From the NCBI GenBank assembly GCA_942159475.1, contig OW804097.1:34980298-35044297 (forward strand): DNA of 64,000 nucleotides, written 5' to 3'. Positions 34,301-46,300 of this stretch are shown piece after piece. The notes under the pieces are model-generated. The model made no database searches, had not been told where the DNA came from, and worked only from the letters and a program-made list of their open reading frames with translations. A program made the translations under genes and the position numbers. This DNA is from Sthenelais limicola (taxonomy: Eukaryota; Annelida; Polychaeta; Phyllodocida; Sigalionidae). Within the stretch, counting starts at the first letter, position 1; every line of letters starts with the position of its first letter.

Positions 34301-37300
34301 TACAGGTATTTCAGTGACACCTGTACTGAGAGCTAGGTCAATAATTTGATTTAGTCTCCCCCCCCCCCACCTTAAATGAAGAACCACAAAAGGCAGTGAA
34401 AGAAAATGTGATGTGTTTCAGGGAAAATGAATCACAAGTCACAAAACTGATATTATCCTAAGTAATTCATTCATAAGAACCCTGGCTTGGAATGTTTTCA
34501 TTTTTGGTGTTCTTTGAGCTACTAGTAACATTAATACATGCACCAAATTTCAAGATGGTGTATTACATAAATCCATGCATTTCTAAGGTTATCGGTTTAT
34601 TTTTTATTTTTATTAGGAGTGTTTATCAGTCAATATACATACATAACAATGTGATATAAACATAAAGACAATCAATAGATAAAGCCGATAGTATACTGAA
34701 CCAGTAGGAAATAGCCTCAGTCTTAGTCTGGCTAAGTCTGGTAAGTTGGCCATTACCTAATAGACCTTGACTTTTATCATGTAGCTGTATAGAGAAAGGA
34801 AAGGACCTATCTAAGGACTAGAGAACGCTAAGGTGATGGATGAAGTGATGAGGAATAGGAGCACATTAAGTCAAATTAAATATATAAGGGTAGCAAGCTT
34901 TCGGCCTTGGTTAGGGCCTTAAAACGTTCATATGTTTCAATGTTTCTGGTTTCAGGGTCAAGATTGTTCCATAGCTTTGCTGTCTTCCTTTGTATACAAT
35001 GTAAATCAAAATTCACAGTATTGGGTCTTTGTGAAATCAAAATTGGTCCATCCCACTGTCTTGTTGTTCTTCTTTCATTGTTTAAAAATTTGTTCTTTTT
35101 GCTTCTTCTGAAGGCAAAGTTCAAAATATGTGCTTTCCTTCTGTCCTCAAGTTTGGGCACGTTGGCCAGTCTATGAATCAACAGGGTATCAGTTAAAGTA
35201 GGTAATTTTAAAGCAACTTTTATACACTTGTTGTGGAGGATTTGGAGAGAATTCAATTCATGTATGGTACAACCACTATAAGTAATGTCACCATAATCAA
35301 ACAAAGGTAGAATGTGACTCTTAAAAATTCTCAGTAAAACAAACTGAGGTACCAGCTTTGAAATTCTTCTTAGCAGATAAAGCTTATGACTTACAGATTT
35401 ATGGGTTTGTCTAACTTGGGCAGAGAATTTTAATTGTGAATCAAGGGTTATTCCCAGGTATTTGTACTCTTCTACATTGTCTAGCTGTGTGTTATTAATA
35501 GAAATATTAGGTCTGACATTTGCAACTCTTGATCTTGGTCCTCTTAGGTGCATACATTTAGTCTTGGTTACATTCAAAGTTAACTTGTTGCTCTGGCACC
35601 AATTCCAAAAATTTACAGTATCCTCTTGGACTTTGGTATTAAGTACAGCTAAATCTTTATCATGACAATATATAACAGTATCATCAGCAAACAACTTAAT
35701 CTTACAATGTTTGAGGCTATGCTCCGCATCGTTAATATATATTAGAAACAATAATGGGCCAAGTATAGAGCCCTGAGGAACACCATAACTAATTTCTCTG
35801 ACTGTTGAGGTAACATTATTACAAATAGTAACTTGGGTCCTATTAGATAAGTAATCTTTTAATAAAGACAAAAGATTTCCTTTGACTCCATATTTGCTCA
35901 ATTTAGAAAGTAGAATATCGTGGTTAACAGTGTCAAACGCTTTCTTTAGATCAAAAAACACAGCAAACGATGTAGCACCATTATTCCTTTCATTAAGTAT
36001 ATCATCAGTTAGATCAGCTATGGTATCTATGGTCGATTTTCCCTTTCTATAACCATTTTGTTTGTCAGAAATGACTTGGTTATTTTCAAAAAATTCTATC
36101 AGTCTGCTATGTATTATTTTTTCCATGAGTTTTGCTTGTAGAGGTAATTGAGTAATAGGTCTATAGTTAGACATAATGGATTGATCACCACCTTTTGGAA
36201 GAGGAGTAACACTCCCATTTTTCCAGGAATGAGGTATACATTTTGATGAAAATACAAGATTGAAAATATGACACAAAACAGTCGGTATTGCCATAAAGAC
36301 ATCTCTAAACACTAGAGATTTGATATGTTTTATATTACTAGACTTGTTAGTATTTATTTCTCTGGAAATTTTTTGAATTTCTTCAGGAGTAGTGCTTATG
36401 ATATCTAGAGAATTTGGACATTCAAGGCCTATGAAGTTCCATTGGGCATTGATCTGTTCGGCCAGTGATTCACCTATTGATGCAAAGAATTCATTAAATT
36501 TGGAGGCTACTTGCGTTACTGGTACAGGTGCATTAGAGGTGCTATCTATAATATTTATCTCTTGGTCTTTATTTTTTGATTTCTTGGGTAGTATATTATC
36601 TACCAATTTCCAAAATTTTTTGTCATCATCGATACATTCATTGCATAGTTGAGTTATGTATTTTCTCTTAGCCTTTCTGCACAGTTTGGTTAGATTATTT
36701 CTAGCTTTTTTGGCATGTAACCAATCTTCACGTTTTTTAGTTCTTTTAGCTTTCTTTAGGGCTTTGTCTTTATCTCTAATCATAACTAATAGGTCGTCAG
36801 TTAGCCATTTCTCTCTAGGCGGAGTGATTTTTCTTTGTACAACAGGACATGTGGTGTTAAGGTTATCACTGATCATTAGTATCAATTTTTCCCATGCTAG
36901 TTGAGGGTCAGACATTTCAATTATACAATTCCAATTTAAATATTTAACTGCAGTAATAAAATCATGTGAGTTATAGTTCTTGTAACTTCTGTATTCGACA
37001 ACCCTACACACTTTTTTCTTTGGCTTTTGTTTTTTAAGGGTAATGAAGGTCATTAGATGGTCAGCAACCCAGATATCAATAACCCCACTAGAACTTACAT
37101 AGTCTTCTTTACTAAAAATAAGGTCAATGCATGATTCAGAGATGTGATCTCTGTCTCTCCTAATGTCAAAACGAGTAGTTTCTTTTATAAATTGTGTAAG
37201 ACCAAATTCGTGAGTAATATCAGTGAGAGATGTAACATGCCTACAATCTTTATCGAACATGTTTATATTAAAGTCTCCTGCCACAACAATATCACAGTTG

Positions 37301-40300
37301 TTATGATTTAGCATTTGAGATGATAAAGTACTGTGTAGTTCATGGAGAAACAAATTACAGTCACCATCTGGTGGTTTGTATATTCCAATCAAGTGTAAAT
37401 TTCTCTTATTTTCAAATAAAATAGTACAGCAGATCAACTCTATGTTTGGATTTGATTTAGACATATTCTCTTGTATTTTAAAAGTAAGACCATTTTTGAT
37501 ATAACATCCTATGCCTCCACCTCCTTTAACTTGGCCATTGTCATATAACACTGCTCTGTCATTTCTAACGATATTATTGTAACCTTGAATCTCAAAATCA
37601 ATTGACCTGTCGTAAGTTGTTAAGAATGTCTCTGTACATATTACAATTTCAGGGGTAAACTGAGAGATCCCATTTTTTAGATTAAATAGATTGGTTTTGA
37701 GCCCTCTTACATTGACACTTATGATACTGAAACCATTCTTATCAAAACCATGCTGGTCACCCATTAATAGTGTTGAATTGGATCACCTTGTGTGAACTCC
37801 TATAATGATGAGGGTGAGAGAGGTATAGTATATACCTATGGATGAGAAGAAGAATAGAGAAAATGTCTGTAGAGAGATAATTAGCTCTCTACAACTCACT
37901 ATTTTTTTGAATATATAGACTAGGTTTCTGATATAAAAATAAAAATACATGGACTAGAACAAGTAACATGCGACAATATCTAGAAGACTAGATCTAGAAG
38001 ACTAGAAGAATATATGTGTCGGTTTCTGTGTAACAATGAAGTAAAGTAAGATATCACCTCGCCGACACTTATAACATGAAGTGGAACGAACTGCTGCCGA
38101 GCAGTCATACTCTGTACATTTTTTTGTGGATTAACCTTTTGATTGCTGCCCTGCAGTCATATACCGTACATGGATTAGATTATGATAGAGGAGAAGCCCG
38201 GGACTGAACCACTCAGGCGTATATCGTGTGTAATCGTATTGCTGACCTAAAGTCATTCACCGTACATTTGACTATAGCAAAGCATAAGTTAAACAACATA
38301 TTTATATTTTGGTTGCTGCCCCACAGTCATATACCGTACATGAGTTAGAAGGCACCTATTATAATTCATCGTACATTGATATTTGATTATACCGACTGCT
38401 GTCCTAGAGTCATACACTGTACATTTGATTATTTGCTCAAGGGTAGATGCTACAAAATAAATCATTCAGGTTGTTGTCGCACAGTCATACACCGTACATG
38501 AACTTGCCCGGGACTGAACCACTCAGGCATATTTCATTTGGTAATGATACTGCTGCTTGAAAGTCCTTCACCGTACATACTCCGTACATTAGTTGAATAA
38601 TATACTATAGGAAGTGGTTAATATTGCAGGATAATAACATTAATTAGTACCAATATCTAGTTAATTTAAGACATTGATTCGACAGATTCTGGTTTCTTTA
38701 GACCTTCAATGATAGTGGTGAAGAAGTTATTTTTCATAAAATTTAGGATATTCGCTTCTAAATTCCTCCAGAAAGTACAGCTTTGTTTATTTATTAATTC
38801 ATCACATGGGTGTATTCCATCTTCAAGTGAGTTGTAATCGTGTCTTATCGATCGACCATTTGTCATGTGATTAAATCTTGAGATCCAGGGGGTAGAAACA
38901 TTGTTTTCCTGGTTGATCTGTTGTATAAACCTGTTGATTTCAATGATGCTTTCATTTAATATCTGTTGTTTGTCTATGTCGAGATTTGAGCAAAATTTTT
39001 CCAGATCTGCTCCTGTGATTGGGCACATTATTATTGGCGAACATGGATGACGATTCCTTAAACGATTAGTGGTTGTTGATATTTCTGACTTCATATGTAA
39101 TTGCAGCGATTCGGTCGAAGGCCATGAGAAGGTGAAGACATTTTTACCTCGTTTGTTTCTTGTTTTTGTAGTGATATCACATATACCAGCCATTAAGTAC
39201 ACTATTGTGGGTCTATTGGTGGAGAGAAAAATATCGGCATGACGACATACTTGAGAGAGACGAGCACCTGGGTGAACTTCAGTTTTAAATATAAAATCCG
39301 GTGGTTTGTCAAGATAGGTCCTGCTAGGGTTAAGCTTATGTTTTAGTTTTCGTCCTCGTGAGTCACTGAATATGTTGGCTATGATTTGGGAACCATATGT
39401 CGGCGAGTGATCCATTTAACTTCTTGTTTACTTTACACGAGGCTATCGAAGGACGGCCCTGACCTCCTCAAGCTTCCGCCCGAGGATGTTTCGGAAGCCT
39501 TCGGTAGTTCCCGTGATTTCTTTAGCTTTCCGGATATCTTTACCAGCACCCCATTTCTTGTTCTCGGTACACTCATATAGGTGTTTGTTGCCTGTAGACA
39601 CTAGATAATCGCGATGCTTTGTATTCTGGTTGAATTTGGCCACTAAGACCCTTAACATTACATCATCTTCTCTAGCATTCCACTCGGCATTGTCGTTCGG
39701 GAAATTCCGTGCGAGGTACTTGCAGCGCCTCGGGTCCTTCTCGTTTGTTATTGTGAGAGCAAGATCTGGGTCACCGAAGTGAATGGCCTTCTCCGCCTGG
39801 AACATGGCCTCCGAGCTTTTGTACACATATCCAGTGTCGTTGTCTACGATCCTACAAGGGCTAAAGTTGGAGAGATATGCTCTCTCCCCTTTGAAACCAA
39901 TGCCTTCGTCTCCAGTAGCTTCGATTGCCGTAGAATTAAGGTTGACGTCGGCAGGAAGACGATCCCAGTCGCCCCATTTAACCTTCCTATCATTGATGGT
40001 TAATGTAAGGCCTCTGACTTTGGTCGTTCGGTAACCAGCTCCTTTCCTAGCCACATAAGCGAGTGCACGCAGGTCACCCTGTTTCTTCCTATCCTCAACT
40101 GACAAGTCATCGTTTAGAAATACTCCATTGTAACCTACTCTCAACTTCTGCGCATTCCTGAACATGGCTGCCTTTTGCTCAACGTTTCTCAAGTGAATCA
40201 TGAGGTTCCTCGCCTTGTCGGGACGTTTCTGGCCCAGTCTGAAGGCTCGAAGAGTGTCATTAGCAGTGAAGTTAACCCCAAGGTGAGTTAACAAATCATC

Positions 40301-43300
40301 CATTTTTTCCCGGAGATCCTCATTGTCTTGCTCGGCCAAGCCCGTGACGACCACGTTCAGTGATCGCTTCAGCCTGTCAGCGTCGTCAACTCGATCTGCA
40401 ACGGCTGTCAGTTCACTCTCCTCCCGGTCAGACTTCGCCTCTAGCTGTCGTACACGATTTCGAAGCTTGGTGTTGTTTTTACGTTCTTCGTCCAATGTCT
40501 CTCTTAGGTAGTTCAGTTCTTGGCTATTGTTCCTCACCAAATTGTCGAGAAACAACAACTTTTTCCTGATCAAATCCAATCGAGACTTGTCTGTTTTGGC
40601 ACCAGCCGGCCACTCATCCAACCCTAGTAGGTCGGCCATGTTGGGTTCGCCAGCCTCCGACCCGTCGTCATTCCGCGCGAAAAACATTTCAGTTAATTGT
40701 GGGGTAAATGTCCAGGTTTTGAGGATGAAAAGTATTCAATGACTGACAGAACTCTTTATATGTCCGACAAACTCGATATTTGAGCAGTAATCCAGCTGAT
40801 GCCCTACTTCAGTGAGATATAAGGGAGAGCTTGAAGCAACTACATGTGGTTGACTCAAGAATTGCCAAGTTATCGGTACCTATAGAGTAAATTAAGCTAC
40901 TTCACTAGTAATTGTCTACTCAAAAATATTCCAAAACTGTTTTTCAAAAATAAAGATATGAAACTTAAAATATAATAGTACTTATTAGATGCCCTACTGT
41001 TAACTATCATTGAAATCGGCTTTATCTCATCTTTTCAAATATGTGATGTGTTTCAGGAAAATGATTCATAAGTTGCAAAAATAGATTTTGAGATATCATT
41101 ATATTTGAAAAGATGAGATCAAGCAGATTCTTATGGTAATCTAATAATCTGATACCCAATATTTCCCATATAAGTATTTCTAGATTTTAAGTTTGATATT
41201 TTCATTTCTGAAAAAAAAGTTTCCAATATTTCTCGGGGCAATAAACAGTAAAGTAATTAAATATACTCCATATGAGGACCTCTAAAACGAAAAGATATAT
41301 TAAATACATTGTCCTGAAATTCCAATATAGTGATCTTGTAAAATAAACACTTTGAAAAATACCATTTTGCGACTTGTGACTCATTTCCCTGAAACACATC
41401 ACATATGGCCATTATCACAAACATTACTAGTACATATACCCATAGTTCCGATGTTCTATAGGTATAGCATTGGAGTTTTCCTGTACAATTCTAATGGGCC
41501 AAAGTTACTGGGCTCTGCTTTAGTTCAGACATTCAGCTATTGTCTACATTGCATATATCCAGTATAGTTCAGGGGTGATAGTCTGACACACAGCTGTGGA
41601 CACCAAAAAGCCTGCCATGTTCAAGGATGACACTCTTCACACATATATTGAGGGAGGCTATCAGCAAGTTGCTGCTCTAACCTCTGGGTTGTGTATGCAT
41701 CAATTATTCTGTTGACCATTGAGAACTATTGTCAAATAGCACATTTTACACCTGCCCCCTTCTCCTCCCTTCCCCACCTCCACACACACTCTAGCTTGTC
41801 CCCACCCCGCAAATAGCTGATAACTTCCTACACTACACCACTGGGCAGCTTAGGCTCTCCTTAGTTCAGACATACAACTATTGTCTACATTGCATATCCA
41901 GTATAGTTCAGGGTTGATAGTCTTATACACAGCTGTGGACACCAAAAACACTGTCATGTTCAAAGGTGTGACTTTCATGTATATATTATGGGGAGCTCTA
42001 TTTTCCTCTTATAGCTTTCCCTGGCCCACACATATCAGAAACCACTAAAAGTTGGTAACCCTACGAATTTATCCTCCATTTGCTGTGACTGGGCAATTCC
42101 AGGTGGACAAGTTCTATAATAAGAAAAATGTGCCCCATGGGGTGGGGGAATTTACACAAATCTCTTGCCCTGGGGGGCCGGGGATTTCAGCATATTTCCC
42201 AAAACTCCTAGGACATTCCCCTACATCCCCGGGGGTGGGGGGGGGTTGCAATTGACAAGTGCATTATGACTCATTTTCCTGAAACACATTACATTTATTG
42301 AAATTGTCTGAGGTTGCGAGCATCATGGGTTCTCGTTGGATCGATATCTTAATTGGAGATGTTCTCTCAGAATTTACATCTGATTGTGCTTTTACAGCCA
42401 TTCTTGGGCACAATATATTTGTTTTCACTCTTTCATAATATAATGCAAAAACTACTGAAAGAAAGTGGGGAGGGAAAAGCGTACTTTTAAAAAGATTTCT
42501 GAAGTATGCACTTATATTTGCATTTAACTATACTGCCGCTAACGTCAACCACTTGCATTTATATGGTGTGTGTTTACTTAATAAAGAATTAAATGAATTG
42601 GATGATGCACTCTTCAAAGGCTATTGTATCAAATACAAAATGCTGCGTGCTGAATAGCAAACTCTGAATACTTATATACATGAGTCAGATTTTCAGAAAA
42701 TGTACAATTGGCAGATCTACACATTTAGGAAGTTCTCATACATTAGGCTGACACATGAAGAATACCAGGGATATCTGAGTATATTTGGTATCACATTGAT
42801 TTAAAGTATCAGTTCTGTTATGTTAAGCTTCACTTTGAAGCACATTTTTGTCTTAAATTTGGGTTATTTGAGAGGATTTGTGAAGGTGAATTGTACATTT
42901 TCTGAAAATCTGCCTGTTATATACAAATCTTCCAAACCTGTCCATGGACGTATGCTGACGCATTATAATCATCAGTCCTGAGGTACGCTGACGGGTAAAT
43001 TGCTGAGCTTCCATTGAACAACCAATTCAGTCTGTAATGGAAACATTTATGCTAGTATTGTGTAGCATAGAATAATTCATGGGCATATTATTATGATGTT
43101 TGTCATCCTTTTCCCCCAAAGTACTCCTGTGGTTGTCATGCAACACATATATCGCTTTGGCTATGTTGTTTTAGATCAAATGCATGAATGCGAATATGCA
43201 CAACTTATGCGAACTCAAATGTGATGTGAAAATGAGTCACAAGCCGCAAAAAATCGATTTTGAGATTTTATCATATTCTAATGAGAGTAAACAGTAGGAC

Positions 43301-46300
43301 ATCAAAGAAGTATCTCTATATTTTCAGTTTGATATTTTTATTTTTGAAAATGCATTATTTCTGGGTGCACATTTACTAGTAAAGTAACTAGATATACTCG
43401 ACAAGATGACCTTACAATATCTTAAATACACTGTCCTGAAATTTGGTACATGCATTCATGCTACAATAAGCATTAAACACCTCAAAAATGACAATATTCC
43501 CACAAAGACATCTTATAAATAAAACACTTAGAAAGTTAACAATTTTGCGACTCGCGACTCATTTTCCTGAAACGCATCACAAGTGCAGTTGCAGTTGTTT
43601 GTTGGAGGTGAGCAATGATGTAAAGCATGACTTACCTATCATTCCGATGCATGGTTTTCTCCTTACATATACTTTCATACCCTTTGCTGTTCCTGCACCT
43701 TGGGAACCCATAGTACCCCCATTTGCCACCAGGTCGTAAGGTTCTCGCCAGCTTCAGTGTACTCTCCATGTACCTCCTATGGAGGATAAATGTTTTTTGT
43801 TGTTTTTTTTAAAACGAACTTTATTCAGGTTGATGATTGGTATATGGGTCAGATTTTCATATATGAGCGCACACAGCAAAGGCCTTATTGATGCTTGGGC
43901 GTTCACTAGACAGAGGCATGTGGGTCAGATTTTCAGAAAATGTACAATTGGCCTTCACCAAACCTCTCAAATAACCCACATTTAAGAAAAAAAAATAGCT
44001 TCAAAATGCAGATTAACATAACAGAACTACCACTTTAAATCAATGTGATACCAAATATACTCAGATATACCCGGTATTTATCTTTTTTTAAGCCTGATTT
44101 AGGAGAATTTCCTAAATGTGTAGAGCTGCCAATTGTACATTTTCTGATTTTCTGAAAATCTGACTCATGTATATAAGTATTCAGAGTTTGCTATTCAGCA
44201 AGCAGCATTTTGTATTGGATACAATAGTCTCAGTCGAGAAAAGATTTAATTAGGCCTTTGAAGAGTGTATCATCCAATTCATTTAATTCTTTATTAAGTA
44301 AACACACAACATATAAATACAAGTGGTTGACGTTAGGGGCAGTATAGTTAAATGCAAATATAAGTGCATACTTCAGAAATCTTTTTCCTAAATTTCCTAA
44401 ATGTGTAGAGCTGCCAATGGTACATTTTCTGGAAAATCTGACCCACATACAAACCCAGCTAAACAACAAAAACATAGTAAACAATAGCAAAATCAATATC
44501 TACTTAGCAGCAGTTTCAAAGTCTGTCTTGGCCTGTGCCTTCACCTGTGCTGGCGGCCATGTTGGATGTTGGGACTCCACCAGTTTCTCAGACTTCTCCT
44601 GGTAGATGAGTTGTGTGTCAAGGTCACGCTCCCATATAGGCCGCCATGACTCCCAGTCTATCACTCCTACACCTGTGGCAAATAGGTTTTTAGTCAACCA
44701 CATTTTTATAATAATGTATAAATTTGATTATTATCCTCCTCAAGCATAGAGGGGTCAGGTTATCAGAAAATGTACAATTAGCAGCTCTACACATTTAGGA
44801 ATTTCTCCTGAATTAGGCTGAAAAATGAAGAATACCGAGTATATCTGAGTATATTTGGTATCACATTGATTTAAAGTATCAGTTCTGTTATGTTAAACTG
44901 CATTTTGAAGCTCATTTTTGTCTTAAATCTTGGCTATTTGAGAGTATTGGTAAAGGCGAATTGTACATTTTCTGAAAATCTGACCCAGTCTAGAGCGGAG
45001 GAGATTATAACCCAGTGCCGGAGGGGCTTGTATTCGCCAATCACCACCTAACCCTGTAACCAGAGGTGCGAACCCCAGAGTGGGTCACACACTCATTCTG
45101 CTATGTGTAACTCACTTGAACACTTGTTGGAAAATCTTTTGTGTTTTACTTTTTTATTGTTTATTTGAATAAAGGGGAGGTCTGGCCTAAAGCCTAATCG
45201 TCCCACTGAACCCACTCCGTTCTTCACATGTTTCTTCCACACTAGCCAGCCGAGGGTCCTGGGGTTATAAATGATATTTTAAATATGTAGTCTATCACTC
45301 ATAGACCTGTGGGAAATGGGTTTTTAGTCAACCAGGGATGCTCCATCTCTCCTTATGGCCAAGTGATTGTATTGGGTTTTCTTTTATATTTATATATTTT
45401 ATTTGTTCTATGATGATTAGACCAAATTAATTATGTAATGCTCAGACCTCACCTGGTAATAAAGTAAAGGACCAATAATGGCAAAATATAGCCCCATAAA
45501 AGGCAGCAACAAAAGAAAGACAGAATTAAAGAACAGTGTAAATTGTGGCAGCTTAAATATCATCTATGCAAACATCTATAGTAATAGGACAAACCAAAAA
45601 AAAAGCGAACATATGGCAGACATTAAGCACAGCATAAATAAATCAGAAGTAGGAAACGTTTCAAAAAGAAGGACAATGAAAGGACTAAAGATTATAGGCT
45701 TGTTATACTAACACCCACAGAGCAAAACGAACACGATTGGATCCACAGAGTACAGAATGATCAACCCCATGGGACGAATGTAAAATGTTCTGAATTCAAA
45801 TGAGACGAAAACCTCCTCCAAAAAGCCCTGTCAAAAGATGTGTCTATTTGGTGCAATACCATAGAGAGAAAATAAAAGTAAATGAGTCACAAGTCGCAAA
45901 ATTGATATTTTTCAAAGTGTTTTTATCACAAGATCTCGTTATTGAAATGTTCTGATTTTTCGGGGGTTTAGCAATCATAGTCATACGAATCCATGTACCA
46001 AATTTCGGGATATTGTTTTAAATATATCGTTTTGAAGGCCTTTATATGAGTATGTTTAGTTAGTTTGCTGGTAATTACCCATCCAGAAACATTGCAAACT
46101 TTTTTTTACATATTAGGTGTCCTAGTGTTTACTATCATTGGACTCAGCTTGATCTCCTTTTTTCAAATAATATTATGATGATATCTCAAAACCCATATTT
46201 TGCGACTTATGACTCATTTTCCTGAAACACATTACAAAATTAATGGTCCGTGTCACTCAAACACAGAAGTTGATGTCAAATGTAAGTATTTTATTTACCT

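Larger units (their letters stand above)
34597..40868 (-). mobile_element. Full-length non-LTR retrotransposon (LINE), three ORFs
   Basis: 6272 bp bounded by the direct repeat GTTATCGGT (34588-34596 and 40869-40877) and ending in a (TAAAA)-like tail. In transcript order: about 180-nt 5' UTR, ORF1 (coiled coil, RNA-binding part, NADAR), SGNH-hydrolase ORF, a 0.9-kb repeat-bearing spacer, ORF2 (endonuclease and RT), and about 280-nt 3' UTR. All ORFs are uninterrupted, so the insertion is young and could be active. RT and endonuclease resemble the CR1/L2-type Jockey group. It lies in the sense direction within hyaluronidase intron 5. Confidence 0.93.
34408..41042 (+). mobile_element. MITE family B, split by the intact LINE
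   Basis: The left part is 34408-34596 and the right part 40869-41042; they join at the LINE's 9-bp target duplication GTTATCGGT. The right part stops where another B copy (41043-41402) starts, and its own terminus is missing. Confidence 0.82.
33327..42263. mobile_element. 8.9-kb foldback element F inside a family-B MITE
   Basis: The inverted termini are TGCACTTGTCAATTG and CAATTGACAAGTGCA, followed inward by C-rich (left) or G-rich (right) tracts and TAGGGGAATGTC. TTA is duplicated at 33324-33326 and 42264-42266. The arms are inverted copies for several hundred bp (about 33327-33885 against about 41500-42263, the latter partly duplicated at 41860-42000). The interior is non-coding except for later insertions: two B copies and the full-length LINE. 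A 3-bp TTA duplication fits the Harbinger superfamily, but no transposase is present to confirm it. Confidence 0.8.

Noticed and set aside
38100..38590. CRISPR-like array
   Set aside because: Units are degenerate and unevenly spaced, in a eukaryotic retrotransposon with no cas genes.
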